NCBI GenBank assembly: GCA_026261815.1 | Contig: JAMPIT010000230.1 | Coordinates: 6,633,001 to 6,697,000 of the forward strand | DNA length: 64,000 nt | Direction: 5' to 3' | DNA from: Monarcha castaneiventris obscurior | Lineage: Eukaryota > Chordata > Aves > Passeriformes > Monarchidae | Shown here: positions 11,601-25,980 of the stretch, one piece after another | Numbering within the stretch: the first letter of the stretch is position 1 | Layout: the number at the start of each line of letters is the position of its first letter | Made by a program: the position numbers and the translations under genes | Notes under the pieces: model-generated | Seen by the model: the letters and a program-made list of their open reading frames with translations, nothing else | Databases searched by the model: none | Told to the model about the DNA's origin: nothing

Positions 11601-14600
11601 CAATCTCTCCTCTCCCCCAGGGAGCTGAACATTTCTAGGAGTACACTACAGTACATGCATAGCCACAGAATAAAACATCATTACCCATAAACAGAGGTAT
11701 AATTTTCAGCTTTTAAATAAATTAAAATTAGTTTTTAAGGGTAGAGATTAGGGTTTTTTTGAATTCAGGTAATCCACTTATCTCCTTCAATTTATCATAG
11801 TAGTCCTGAAAAACACTTTTCTCTGCTCCAGGCTCTACCACTCATACAATTTCAACTCCTAGAAATGTATTTAAGAAAACAGTACTTGAGGAACAAAATC
11901 ATCTACATCTCATGTTTTCATTATGTATGTTTTGGGCTTATCCCACAGAGGTGTTAAGAAATTTTAGTTCTGATGTCTGGCTTAAGCCATATTGTCATTA
12001 AAAATTCAAATTTTTATCTGTCCTGAAGACAACTTAAAGAAATTAACCATTATAAAGTAGAAAGATTAAAACACTGCAATAAAAAGAATGCTGGTTTAAC
12101 TGGGAATGTAAAACCAAAGAGAATTTCTTTCCAGAAATTCCATTGAAAGGATTCTTTTTAAGGTAAAAGCGAAAGAGAAAATACTTGTAAGTGAATTAAG
12201 TAAACTCAATAGAATGAGGGGGTTTTTTTAACTTAAAATTAATAATAAATATAACTCCTTTTTACTTCAGAAAGGCATCAAGTAGCTAGAATTATCCAAA
12301 GAGCTGTATTCAGAAGCAATTCACTTCACATTTTCCTCCTAGGAAGCAAAATAAACATAATTTTCTCACAAACAAGTAACAACTTCAGCTAGCTGCAGTG
12401 TGTGCTAAATTGCATATACAAGGGGGAAAACTCTGTATGGTTGATACCACAACTTTGAGTACACATCTCATATGGATATACAGCAGGAACGACAACTCCA
12501 TTCAAAAGAAGAAGCAGGGTGTTATTCATTACAGAATCACTCCCCAGTCCATGTTTAAGCAAGCCAGGACAGGCCCTTTGCAGTGTATCAGGATTGCCAC
12601 GGGATGGCAGAAAGAACACCTGATAATTCACTGCTTTTGTGAATTCCCAAGATGCTGCTGAAAACCTCTAAGCAGCTGAATCCTCTGCTGCCCGCGTTCT
12701 GTTGCACTGCAGAAAAGGTGCCCATTCCATGCAGGGTCTCACTGGCAGAACCTCACACAGCAGTGTGAAAAGCCTGAAACACTGTAAAAATTATGAGTGG
12801 TTTTAGTGCTACTCATTTCCATATTATAAGCACTTCAGAGCTACAAAAACCTAGCTGCAATTTATACCTTGCTAGGAAAGAAGAACCAGCTGAATTTTTA
12901 AGCATTATCCGTCAGTTGGTGCCAAGTTGGACACCCCCTTGTGCCGGTCTTGCAGCAAAATTACCTGTGATGCACCTCTGAGCACACACCTCCACAGATG
13001 GAGAAGTCTGTCAGGTAAATCTTCAGGCCTCCTGTTCAAGGGATGTGTTGTGTGTACACAACACAAAGGAAAAGCAGGATGCTATGGAGAGCAAACCACC
13101 AGCACACTCACATCCAAGTGCTTCTTGCCCTCAGGCAGGAAGTCATCTCAGGAGGTATTTTATTTTTCCTCTTCTTTTCAAGCAGTTTACTACGACTAAC
13201 AGGTATTCAAGAGATGCAGAGTAACTTGGAGACAGTCACTTGATAAGAGCCTGAAATAAGGGGACATGTCCTAAAAGAAGAGTTGCCTTACATGGGACAT
13301 CTTTGCTCCCATAGTTTGTACATTCTCCCTGTGGTCACAAGATCAGCCTCGGGATGAGCAGAAGTTGCTCTTTCCCCAGCTCTTTACTTACAGCACTGGG
13401 ATAGGGGGCCTCCAGGATGCTGCAGCATGTCTCCATCCACAGCAACCTGATGCTCTACGAGGGAAAGCTTGGGGAAAAAAACCTGTGGGAAACTTCTGAA
13501 GTTCAGAAAAAGTAACCACGACTTTGGTTTTTTAAGCAGAGATTATTGGATCATACTTTTATCTTTTCAGTGTAGCCAGCCAAGGAGAGAAAATTTTCAT
13601 CACAGACCCTGTGGGAAATTTTAAACAGTTTTTTCCCCTTGGAAAGGAATATTACAAGATTTCATCTCAGTGCTTTTGATCCTCACTGAAATTACGAAGG
13701 ATTTTTTTTTTAGGATGGATAAAGTTTGTTGAAACTACAGTTGTGACTCACTTCTTCCTTGCTGCCCCATGTATTAGCCTGTATTTCATTTAGTTTCTAT
13801 CTTTTCTCCTTGTTCTCTACGTACAAAATTGAAGACTTTTCACATTTAAATTGCTATATCTCTTTCCTTCTGAAAGAAAAAGACAAGGAAGTAACTGATA
13901 TTGCAAACAATATCTCTGCTTTGGCTGAGAAGAAAACTGCTGCTTGCTGAAAGAAAGAAAGAATTGTATTAGTTTCAGAATACTGATAACAACAAAGAAT
14001 AGCTTTCTCCTAGGTTTTGGACAAGGATTCAGCAAGTTCAGTCAAATGAACAATTCTTGCATTTTAGCTAATCCAAGGAAATCAAAGTGCTGTTGCTACT
14101 ACTGAACTTGAGAAAAATGTGAACCATAGCCCCAGTCCAGTCCTTCCTGCAGTATTTGGAGTGTTATGTATTTCCAGTTGTTTTGCAACAGACTTGCTAG
14201 ATATGTTTGGCTGGTAATAAGAAACTTTTTCCCCAGCAGAAAATCCATTTCTGGATTTAACCAGATGGAATTAATGAAAGCCTCCACAGCAGCTTTTATT
14301 TTTCCAGACTCTACTTGTTTCCTCTTGCTTCTTCCTAGGAAAGTACTGCACTCTGCTCTCTGCTTTAATAAGGCGCTGACTTAACCAACGTGAAGCAACC
14401 CAACAGCAGTCAGAAATTAATTCCAGTGTCATCCATCCCCTCCCCTGACATATGAAGATGACACCTCGTGGCAGAATCTCCTTTAGCGGTGTCTTTTAAG
14501 AGTGATACATGATTGCAATTTCCTTCCATTTTCTGGGACTGCCGGCATAACAGCAAGCCTGGGGGACTTTTTGGGTTTGCTGATACTTTTGATGATGAAA

Positions 14601-14919
14601 ACAGATTTACACCTTTAACACTTACGGTAATATTGGACAGCGTGGTAGGAAAGTACCCGATTTTGACTTGTTCTGCAATTCTGTCTAGAACTGTGTCTTC
14701 GTTTTAGGCAGCACTACTGGCAAAGCTACTGATTTTTTCACCATTGCAAGCCCTAGTTTTGTTACCTAACTAGGCCTGAAAGTTGCTACATTTGGTTAAA
14801 CAAACACATCCTGGATTCCAGCTGGCCCTTTGGGATCTGCAGCTACACAGTAACATGGAGACCTTTGATGGTATAGCCATTTCTACAACCCAAACCATGT
14901 GGATATTCATTTCTCCCTC

Positions 14920-14928
14920 TTTTTTTTT

Positions 14929-14967
<39 letters not shown>
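14920..14967. repeat. Long poly-T tract (T12, AC, T34)
   Basis: A T12 run, AC, then 34 uninterrupted T residues at 14934-14967. On the PTPRN2 strand this is a poly-A tract. A retroposed poly-A tail on the minus strand is possible, but no recognisable element lies on its 5' side (right of it on the plus strand). Confidence 0.9.
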
Positions 14968-14968
<1 letters not shown>

Positions 14969-17900
14969 TTAATTCAATAAAAGAGAGTCAATTTCACTTG
15001 ACTTTTTTAAAAAAATTCTGGTTTGAGTTGCTGGATCAGGTGGGTGCACAAATGGGCAGTGCAAACTACTTTTTCCTTCTTTCCTTCAGCAAAACTTTGA
15101 AATTGCAGATTGCCCTAAAAGCAGCAGTAGAGTCAATACACTGGCTCTGGAAACAGTATCTTTGCTAACTGCTTTTTAACCATGTTTTATTCATAATTCA
15201 GTGAGGGGTTAGATTGGCATTTGAGCAGTCTCACATGCTTCCTAATGCTTTCGCAATCGAAACGTCTTGCTTTTCTGTTACCTGCCATTGATTGCTTCAA
15301 GGGGGTTTAATTTATTTACTGACTATGAAGACAGCCCATAACATTAAATAAGTTTTCATGTTCAGCCCAACATAAATTTGTGCTAAAAATAAACATGAAA
15401 GGAAAAGCATCGCAAGCGTACATCATACACTGGAGCAGCTCTGTTAAAATTATAACTGTATCGTGAGCACGGATGAATCAAGAACAATTGTAACACCTCT
15501 CCAACTGAGCGTGTCACATACACTTTCTTTTTGCCCTCATACATAAATCAAGAAAATTCAGTCCTTACATCGTGACAGGTGGAGAAAAATATCACTTTGA
15601 AGTGAATTTCCAAATATCACTTTGAGTTTCATTTCTGAAAGATAGGTGGTAGATATTTCAGCAAGTGAGTGTTTAACTCACTCTGTCAAGAGACTGGGAC
15701 TATTGTAAAGAAGCACAAGGCAAATCAATTCTGACATCTGAAAAACACTCAAAACCTTCCTGTTCACATCAACTTTCAAGTCTTGCTCTAGCTTTTCGTC
15801 TGTATGAGACGCTGAAAACTTTTCTAAGCATTTCCTCTGATGTTAGCACTTTTCAGAATGTAACTCACTTCCTGCTATAAATTAAAGATAATTCTCAGCA
15901 CTTTTACCACCAAAAGGCAGTAGATACAAATCTGCTGGATTCTAACATTTCAGGCCTCATTATGGGTTTCCCCTGACCCTCAAAGCTCTGAAATATCCTA
16001 ATTTAACAACCCACGAGTAAACATGAGATAACCTTTGCATTTGCTCATTCAACTTTTCACACAAGCAAATATCACAGAAGAAAAACTGAGCCTAAAACTA
16101 GAAGCATGTCTAAAACAATAGAATAAAACAGACCCACCTTAGTGAAAATTAAATATGCAATTCAATTTTCACTTTTCATTTTACAAATTTTGAAGACAAT
16201 TTCATGGAGCAAGTTGGTAGAGGTAGTCCAAAACCATGTTCTTTAATATCATATACTGCATACCTCACACTTTGATTAACTCTGAATAAGAAAAACATTG
16301 GTAGTGATCTCACATAAATACACAAAAAAATGATCTTTCAGTATTAAATTCAACAGTCTGCTGCAAAGCTTTTCACATCAGTGGTCTTTGCAATGACCAG
16401 CAATGAGTTTCAGAATAAACATCCTTCAAAGATTATTGGGATCACATTGTTTTAAGCAAACCAATTACAATAGATGACTTTATCTACTATCTGCTCGTTA
16501 CAGTAAATACTGCTGCATTTATCCTCACTGTGTTCACAATTTAAAACCCATTTTCATAACTACAGTGGTTGAGAGAGAGAAATCATGGTAATGGAAATTT
16601 TGATTTCAGAACACAAGATGGCAGCCTCCAAAAGGGAATGGGAAGTCATCCCAAATCACTTCCAATAATTATGCACCACAATGACTGGAAGAGCCAAAGC
16701 TTTATCATCCCCTTCATATGCATTCATCACTGAAATAATTTTAAAGAGCCAGGAAGTAAATACGGGGGTAATATATTAAGAGAAAGGCATATTAAAAGTA
16801 GCTTATGGGAAATATTTTGCACATTTCCATCTATGACCTCTCAAAAGGTTTTGCTTCCAAAGGCAAAAAAGCATATCAGTATTCCACAACCAAAACTGAC
16901 TGGTAAAATTTACTAATACATACATGTAAGATCATCCAAGAATGAATCCCAGATTTGCCATGTAAAAAATTAATTCAATCAATGCTTCGTCCCATAAACA
17001 CTCCAATTTTATAAGTGTGTGACTAAATCATGGTTTACAGGGAAGCAGCTAAAAGCCAGATTTCAGTTACAAAGCTGGATAAAACTAATCCCCAATAAAC
17101 TTCATTGACATTGCTGATTAGCTGAGACTATGCTCGGGTATGCTATAAACTAGCACAGGTTACTTTCCTCCTTAAACACTGTGTAAAATATTTGCAAGTA
17201 AACTCCATGGATGGGCTTCATCTTCTGTAATTTCTACCTACCAAAGTCAGACAAGTCTTTTTAGACTGTCATGTTCCAAAGAAGATTCAATTACAAGTGT
17301 TATAAGGAAACCTGGGGAAAAGAGAACCTAAAAAGCTAATTTTTTACCTTAACCTCCATCCAGCTTATTTACTCAGTGCTGTCTCAGTCATATGTTATAT
17401 ATATGACCCCACAACAAAGTGCAAGTTAATAGTTATTAATGATATTATTATTCCTGTGATATGAATGCAAATGTAATGACATAATTATGTTCTAATAAGT
17501 CAAAATATCTTTAAGACACATGTATGACTAAGTCATAGCAAAATTATATTATAAAAGCTTCTCAGCTGTTTTTCATCTTCTTAAGCAATGCATATTCCAA
17601 CACCAACAAACCTATATGGCACAAAATTAATTACCCCAATGGCTAATTAATAAAGAATAGACACTTTCCACATCAAAGACAAGTGACACTTTCCCATTCT
17701 TTTGTAATCTAAGCTTTTACTCTCCTTTCTTTCCAGACACAAAGTCCTTTCCTTCAAAATTAACCACTAAATTGTTGTTCAAAGGCACCTATTGCCATCC
17801 ACTGCCTGAAGGAGAAACTTAGAGCTGTTTAGGCTAAATACCTAAGCCTCTGAGTTGCTAAAACTAGGTAAAATAATCCCATAATCTAAGATAGAGCATC

Positions 17901-19039
17901 CAACTGGATAGGTCCTGTGGTGACAATACAGAACACAAATGTCAGTGACTAGAAAATAAGATTTACTGCACTCACTTGAGACATCAGTTTAGAATAGACA
18001 AGGAAGACATTTCAACAGCAACAGGAACCCTGCAAGAACAACTTTATCTGGAAGGTTTCTATACTTCCCCCACAAGCCATGTGACATCTCAAATGAATTG
18101 CAATGTGAAAGACCAAAGCGACAGAAAACTTTCTCAGGAAGTTTAAAGACAATTTAAAGCTCGAAGCTGGGATACAAGAGGAGTGTGTAGGCAGGCAAAC
18201 CCTTTGCAAGAGCAAGGCCTGCAGGATGCTGCAGTGAGACTTGTCTCTAATGTGACAGATGGCAGAGCACAGCACACACTCGTGTTCTGGCACACTGCAG
18301 GCACTGCCTATCATTTGGTTGCACCTGTGTCTTTCTCTACTCAAAGATTAAAGTCCTGGGAAGCTGAACATATTTTGCTTCCATTTTTTTGTACCTTCCA
18401 CACAGTTCCTCTGGCTCTCGATTCTCCGAGGTCTCCACCCAGGCCAGCTGGCAGCTCAGGAAAAATAGGATGTACATTCAGACCTCATGAGAGCAGACAG
18501 CCCATCACCCACCTCCAGGCAGATGCAAAAATACCTAATCCATTCGTATAGGCTCGGTCTCACTAGGAATCTATTTAGGTACTCATTGTCTCAAGCTTTG
18601 GACATTTAACCTGGTGCTTCCTCTTGATATCCCGTGATGTAGCTTAAACTAGAAGACTCTGTTCTCACTGTAGGGAGACCTTTTTTCTTCCCTCTCAGGC
18701 TTTTCTTTTTCATATCACTGATTCTTTCACTGGTATTTCTTCACATCATTTCTACATTGCTCAAGCAGATCCCTTCCAGCACCAAAACAGCATTGCTCCA
18801 GAATAAGCCTCCCTAAAGTGCTGGCTGAAGTAGAAGGATTCTCTCCCATACGTTCACCATAACATTCCCTGCTAAATATACCTTTGCGATGCTTAATAAT
18901 TTTGCAACAGGACAACAGGACCGACTCCAGCACAGCTGGCAATGCACTTTACATCCCAGAGTGTTTCCTCCTTCTTAGTTAGTCTTGCCCCTTCCTTTGG
19001 GCTCTTTGTCCGAGTATTTTCTAAGTCACTTTGGATTTC
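14968..19039. other. Intronic unique sequence
   Basis: No element recognised. A 14-bp direct repeat (aaatatcactttga at 15587-15600 and 15612-15625) is present. The stretch 15180-15560 has more CpG than its surroundings and no repeat hallmarks, but nothing identifies it. The overlapping opposite frames at 18012-18551 have no family resemblance. Confidence 0.4.
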
Positions 19040-19330
19040 AAGTATGTCGTCTCACATGTTGACAGGCCCTCCTGTACCTCACCAGCAGATTCCATGAGCA
19101 CGCTCTCAGGTGGATCGTGCAAATCATTACAAAAATGTTGAAAAGCACCAGGTAAACATCTCCAACCAAGCAGAAGCTGCTGGTCTGTGACTACCCCCAG
19201 GAAGACATACTCACTGAGTGTGAAAGAACCCAGTGCAGGCAAAACCAGGGGATCCTGCTGCCCGTGGGGTTTCCAACAGTAGCAGGTCCCCTCCTGGAGT
19301 GGCTTTGCACCATTAATGACACACACACAC
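19040..19330 (-). mobile_element. CR1-type LINE fragment, reverse-transcriptase region, minus strand
   Basis: On the minus strand, GTCATTAATGGTGCAAAGCC (about 19300-19319) matches the CR1 segment that precedes the catalytic block. After an unmatched stretch of roughly 100 bp, CTGGTGCTTTTCAACATTTT (about 19134-19153), followed by a degenerate aatgatttg stretch, matches the usual CCTGTGCTTTTCAACATCTT followed by AATGATTTGGATGA. The order is right for CR1. The element is interrupted and degraded; its left limit is uncertain and it may extend to about 18720. Confidence 0.62.
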
Positions 19331-22300
19331 CAGGTTAAGGGACTTTCACACAGACAGTATCTCTACAACTTCCTTGTGAGAATCTAAGTCTCAAAAACCT
19401 CAAACCCATGATTTAATCATGTTTAAATATGCTTAGCCCAGTCAAAGGATAAAATTAGGTCATACTGAAATCCTTTTGGGGGGTTTTTGACACATCCTTC
19501 TTATCCACTTGTTACTCACCTACCTTTTTTTCTTTTTTTCTTTTTTTTAACCAGGTAGAGACTTATAAGCAGACAGATGAAGTACCCATACTTCAGCTTT
19601 TTCCCAGAAATTTAGGTTATTTTTTTTCTGGAGCCTTTCTATGACTTCTCCAAAACTGCTGCTCTAAGACTGCATTGAATAAATTTCACTGCAAAGCACC
19701 TGGATATAAAGTGAGGCAATCTCAAATTATCTCACTCAAATAGTTTCTGGCTTTTGCTGCTACCCAGTTCCAGCAGTGTTGTTACTCCTCTGCTGCTACC
19801 ATCAACTGTGCAGAGCTAATCTTTTTTTGCAGACATAGTATGGAAGGAGGGAGAGCAAACAATTTTTGTCTTCACAATAAACTTCCATTTTTACCTCTCC
19901 ACTGGGCAGCAAAACAACTTTGCATTAGTCCATGCAGCAATGTATGAAGTAAGTAGTAAATATTCTCATTTAATCTCATTTTTTCAACTAGTCACAATTC
20001 TATTGCATTGAAAAGTTTTATTTGCTTGTTTATCTTTGCTTTTATTCCTAATGAGAAAGATTACCCTTAAATAGGTTGGAAATAAATAGAAAAGCTCTGG
20101 ATAATCTACCAGAATCTCACATCCCTGCTACTGCAGAGGCTGCACAGGCTGTTCACAACAGAAGATAATGGTTAAAGTGAAATCAGGTTGATGTACAAAC
20201 CTGCACAAAGAAAACAGGCACAAACAGAAGCTGAAGACAGTGTTGTGGAAAGCATCTCCGTTCTGATTGTGGGAAACAATCAATAACCCTGAGAAGGAGC
20301 AATACTGCTGAAAAATATAACAGTAACAACAACAACAACAGCAAACCATCTCAGGAACTCAGGAGTGCAGCAGTGACTGCCAATTATAACTTGGTTTTGA
20401 AAGCACCTCTGCATTTGCTCTGTTTCAGAGGATATTGTCAGCATTGCTCCCTATGTCAGCATGATTTAAAAAAAAAAACCCAAACAAACAAACTAGACTT
20501 CACCTCTTCTGCCCTCCTTTTCTACAAAATGGTCATATAATCATTTATATATTTCAGGGTTTGGTAAAAATTTCAGTAACAGAAGATGGTGTTAGTAGAG
20601 CACTGCCACCTTCACTGCTTTTCTCTCCAGGAAAATACTTTGATTTCATATCAGGAAACATTTCAGACAAAACCTAAGTTTGGATAGGATTTCCATAAAA
20701 AAATTCACATATCAAACACAATCTTTGGCATGAAGACTTAGAAAAATGGAAGGAGGAAGGTGTATTTACAGTACTGTTTTATTTCATAAGACATGTTTTT
20801 GCAGCAAATCTCTGCTTCACCCTCGCTGAACACACTTTTGTTTCCACAGCAGAGTGCACACATTCATCTTTGTCTTGAAAATAAGCACTAGTGGCTTTCA
20901 AGTCCCGGCATTGGACCAGAGGTCTTCCAAGAGAAAGCATCTCCTGAAATCTGTGCAAGCCTGGATGTCAGGTTTGCAAATCAAGTGTTTTGCTGGGTAG
21001 ATCTGCTCCAATTGCACCACATTATGTGCAAACATAAACACAGCCAGAATCTAGCTGAGAAACATTTTCTCTTCCTTCAAAATCTATAATCACATTTACA
21101 CAGTCTCTTTCTCTTTCCTTTGCAAGAAAACATTCTGTCATACCAAATGTTCCCACACTATTGATAATTACTCGTTCTGTGAGTTTTGTTCTCTCCAGAA
21201 TGGTAAAGTTCCTTGCTAATGAGGATCTCCTCATACCAAATACTTTCTTTCTTAGATTCAATCACAGTTTCTGTCTCCCTCTTGTGGGAGAAGGACTGAG
21301 GTCATACAGGAGAGTGCAGGACAATATTTGAGCCTAATGCCCCTTTTCACAGTGTCTGGTTGGAGTGCAGTAAACCTGTTTGTTAACATTTCAGCTCAGG
21401 AACTATCAGCAGCGTGAGCACTAAGATGTAGCACACACAGCTCTGTCCCACACCACGGCCTCAGGCTAAGGCCAAGGAACAGGTAGGATAAATGGAAGAA
21501 CAACCCAGCACGACTGCTACAAGCACACTGCTTCCACAACAGTCACTCCAGCCTGCACAGACGTATCCTCAGGGGTTGTGGCACAGACCAGATGGCTTTC
21601 CATTCACATTTCCTGCTGTTCTTATCACATGGCTATCCTTATCAAGATTTATAGCAGAGTGACAAATGCACCTATTTTTCTGAATAAACTCCCAAACAAT
21701 GATGTTTTAATATTCCTGCTAAACACAGCCCTACATTACAAATGTAAGGCTTCGTTCTTTGCAAAGAAAACAGAGAGCAAGAGGTGAAAGCGAGAATAAC
21801 AAGGTATTAGAGAGATGCTGAGAGATTTCCTTCCATCAGTGCAAACCATGGATGACAACAGGGATGGAACTACTCTTGACCTACTTTTGTCAGAAAATAA
21901 GAATGAGATTCTGTCACGTACTTTGCTGTACAGAGATGAGGTGCTGGAACAAACACGTAGGATGAGAAGCAATAAGGCATAAGCCTGGTAACATCATCAT
22001 CAGAACCAGGATTCAAAGAGACAATTATGCTTGAGGTGTCACAGGCAGGCATGACAGTGTGAGAGAGACAGCAGGTGATATTTTGACTTTGCTGAAATCA
22101 GTAGGATTTATGCATCAATCTGATTCAAGGTGTTGTGCTTCAGCATTTCCACGGAGTAAATCTCATGGACTAAAATGTATTGTTTGCTATTTTTATGACA
22201 GATCACCAACCCAACTTAGTATGGGAGACTTAAATACTTTGTATTATAAAGCTTCTGTGCTACTATTCAAAAGCTTATTTTGCAAATAAATTGAGGTCAA

Positions 22301-25300
22301 GCCCCTACAAACCATTAAATGTTGTACATGCTCAAACCTGAATATCATGGCATCTCCTATGTGATACATGCGCCTTGTAAAGAGAATTACAAATGTTTTC
22401 AGAAATTACACATCTGCTCTAAAAATGCTAGATCTTGCTGACACTAGGAAAAGCACATGAAGAGTTATGGGAGCAGTATGCCACAGACGAAAATTCTCCA
22501 ATGAGTACGTTTTGATTAATGCTGCTGCTGCTGCATTCACTAATAAATGGCAGGCAAGGTCACAAGTAATTTCACTAGTCCTGTATACCACAACCTGTGT
22601 ACAAAGCAAGCCCCATAATTTCAGGAGCTTTTCCGTGAGATTTACTAAAATACTTCAGAAACCAATAGTATCCATAAAGCTATGGAATTTACCTCAGATA
22701 TTTGGTTACATAAAGTCATAAGGAATCATACCTCATATTTTCATATGAAATATCAAGATATCTTAAAAGTCTCAAAGTTATTAAACTCATTTTTCTTTCT
22801 ACAGTAGATTGTCTTACTTGCAAAATCTTAAGAGCTGAAGTGAAATGTTCAGCTTTAAATCAAAGAAGCAAAAGAGTCTGAGGATAGGGACTACCTGGCA
22901 AAGCTGGACCATTATGTTACTTTGCCCACTGAGACAAGCCTAATTAAAATGAGTCTTACAAAAACTCTCGACTACTCTTTATTTGAAAAGTAAATTATAA
23001 AACACCAGAAATCCATAAGTTACTTGTACCTTCCTGCCACTCAGACAAACCCCATTTATACAAGACTTAAGCCTGCACATTTGGTAAGATGAGCAGCAAG
23101 CAGTTTGTAGTTTTATCTACATTTCACAAGGTTAAATCCCTGTAAGGGAATACCAATTTCATACTGTAGCTTTACCAAGTCCACAACAGTCTGGTTAACT
23201 ATTTGAACTCCCTACATATTCCTCACTCTCATGCTAAAATTCACCTCAATTCATTAACAGCTGAGAATTATTTCTGTCACATTAGCTCTGAACCACTCCA
23301 GCTTGTTTGTAACAGATGTTATTACCAGCTAAAGAAGAGCTCTACCTCCAAACTGCCCTCTCCCAGCAGTCAGCATGAAACACACAATGAATAAATATTC
23401 TCTCTTTAGCCAATAGTTTTATTTACCACTATTCTAAGCAGCTTAAGAATGCTCAAAGTTGCTTACTTTTCAGACATATTCAATGCCACCTGATTTTATT
23501 AGGGTCTATATCAGCTGCAACTCCTGCTTTTAATCTCAACCACTCCTATTTGCATAGCTAAACAGAAACAGACTGCTGCAGAGGAGGGAAGGAGGAAATA
23601 ATGCATTTTATGCATTTAATACCTGGCCATCTGGTACCTCAGAAATGTGTTCAACTTCAAAACAGCAAGAAAAATAAAATGAGGGAGCCAAAAGAGGCTT
23701 TGCTGAAGCAAAAATGCATTTATTTATATAAACGGCAATTGGCAGCTGATGCAGAGGATACATACATAAATCAAATTGCTAATGCACAGGGGTTGTATGA
23801 ATAGAAATGCCATAGGTAAGCAGTAGCAATGGAAATTTTAAGAAAGTCTCTGTCCATCCCATCCCTATCTAAATGATTTTTTTATGCCAGTTTTCTCTTC
23901 TGTGTGTCACTGGAAGAGGGGGAAGAAGACTGAATCCTTAAGGTGTTTCCCTTCACCTAGAGAAGAAAATACAAGAAATGCAGTAATGTTAAGCAGCTTC
24001 AATGTTCTCAACATTTGGTGGATGTCTCAGGAGAAACAGAGTAGGTGAAATTTCTCATTAGCAGACTACATGACTGCAGTACTGAAGAGAGAGGGAGTCA
24101 TTCTACTTTGACCAAAAGCCATAAGTCAGGTACAAATAAATGGGTTTATCTGGAGAGGAAGGTGGTGATTGCATCACAGAAAGAACTGACTGGAGAAGGC
24201 CCTTTACAGCTTTCAGCAAACTCCTGAAGTTCTCTGAAGCCCTCTCTTTTTTGTCCCCTGAAGGATGCATGGGAGAAAAAAGCACCAAGCTGTGTCTGAT
24301 ATGAAGCCACAAGTTTCATGATAGCTGTAAGGGAGCTATAATTATCCAATTTCCCAGTATTCATGACTTTTAAATAAAAATGGCTTTGAATTTTTTTCAG
24401 CTGTCATCTGCACTAGTCAACAACTCAGGTTCTGTGATTCTTGCCACACAAAAAAAAAACAGTAACAGATGTCAAAATGGCAAAAACAGAGTGGTGCTAC
24501 TATACCTGGTTGGGGCAGAAATTATGAAGTAGTACAGGGTGATTCTGGAGATAAAAGTAAAATTTGTAAAACGTAATTTAGATTAGTTACTGGTTTTAAT
24601 AAAAGAATACTATTTGCTATGTGAGTTCACCCAGATTAGGAAGCCTTTTGAAACTTACAATTTTTACTAGACATGCAAAAATATTTTGCTGCTTTCAAAC
24701 CCAAGTCCTGTAACATTTCAGGGTGAGAATCTCAGTTTTTACTGCCAAGTAAGTTCATACCTTACTCAGCTGTTTAGAAATTGTATTAATACAAAGACTC
24801 TCAGAGGAAGGCAAAGCATCAGCATACAACCTTTTCTACCACAAAACATTTTAGTAAAGACTTTGCCTTAGTGTTTAACTCTTTAAGTTCATTGCAAATG
24901 ATAAAACTTGTCTAGACATAATGAAAATACAGTCTTCAAGTAACACCATTAATGCTGTGAAGCAGGTACTGACCTTTGCCAATGCTGAATGCAAAACAAA
25001 GCTAAATCAACATTCTCCTTGCAGTTTGTTTGCACTTTGTAGACATCCACATTTCTCTAGGCATATATTTGTATGTATACATACACTGAACAGCACTTTA
25101 TAGGTTTCTAATGCTTTATAATCAATTATACCAAAAAAAAAAGGGAAAAAGTCAAGAACACTAAGTACAAAGTAAAAGAGAACTACCACATGCTCGCTGG
25201 AAGCAGAATGCAGTAGGATACTTTGGGCTGTTTATTTATATAAAAGCACATGATATCACTAGAGAAATACCCTCAGCAGCTTGTTCTGGCAGAAAATAAG

Positions 25301-25714
25301 GGCTTTTCAAGACCTGCTAAAGGAGCTATGGGTGCAAAAGATGACAAAATGGCAAAGGTCCTGATTTCTTCCTAAGAGAAATCCAGTGAAGACTGGATTC
25401 TGGAAAGACTAATTTCATTGTGCCTAGAGATCTGGCGGGTAGATAAATCACAAGGTCTTCAAAATAAATCACTTTAGAAGCCAAGTTAGTAAGTAGGAAT
25501 ATAAAAATAGCAAGAATACAATGGGACAAAAGTCAGAAAGATGAAATGTAGCATATATCATAAAGGAACAGACAAAAAGGACATGCTATAAAGACACAGA
25601 AATAGTATGAAAACAGTCATGAAAAAGATGGTTCAATCCTTCCCAGTTTCTCTCTCTATGGTTGCTAGATCACCTAGAACTCCCTCAGAAGACAGACCAT
25701 ATATAACAGTAATG
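19331..25714. other. Intronic unique sequence
   Basis: Contains pyrimidine-rich runs at about 19525-19548, a short AAC run at 20325-20340 and AT-rich unique DNA. The stretch 23520-23800 is free of repeats and contains the TTTATTTATATAAA region, but nothing identifies it. No exon or element recognised. Confidence 0.4.
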
Positions 25715-25980
25715 AAAAGTGACAAGGGATAATGGTTCTAAACGAAAAGAGGGTAGATTTAGACTAAGTATAAGAGAAATTTTTTACAATGAGGGTGTTG
25801 AAACACTGGTACAGGTTGTCCAGGAAGGGGGTGGATGCCCCATCCCTGAAACATTCAAGGTCAGGTTGGATGGGGCTCTGAGCAACCTGATCTGGTTGAA
25901 GATGTCCCCGCTCATTGCAGGGGGGTTGGACCAGGTGAGCTTTAAATGTTCCTTCCAACCCAAAATATTACATGATGAAA
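25715..25980 (+). mobile_element. CR1 LINE 3' end
   Basis: About 265 bp clearly matches the avian CR1 3' terminus: GACAAGGGATAATGG, GAGGGTAGATTTAGA, ACAGGTTGTCCAGGAAG, GGATGCCCCATCCCTG, CAGGTTGGATGGGGCTCTGA, then GGGGGGTTGGACCAGGTGAG and CCTTCCAACCCAAAA. CR1 copies are almost always 5'-truncated, as here, and have no poly-A tail. The end is near the degenerate ATGAT repeat. Moderate divergence suggests middle age. Antisense to PTPRN2. Confidence 0.93.

Larger units (their letters stand above)
7023..14919. other. Intronic sequence with A-rich tracts, otherwise unremarkable
   Basis: Contains the A-rich tract at 8266-8355, a possible regulatory block at 8475-8640, an A-rich stretch at about 9857-9887 and T-rich runs at 10208-10233. 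A splice-like segment at 13392-13467 is treated under findings. No further element recognised. Confidence 0.4.

Noticed and set aside
22515..22540. Short GCT/GCTGCTGCTGCTG run
   Set aside because: Only about four units, below a meaningful repeat length.
23545..23560. TTGCATAG, similar to the start of miR-153, whose gene lies in a PTPRN2 intron in mammals
   Set aside because: Only eight bases match, no hairpin surrounds it, and the mammalian gene is in a late intron, not intron 2.
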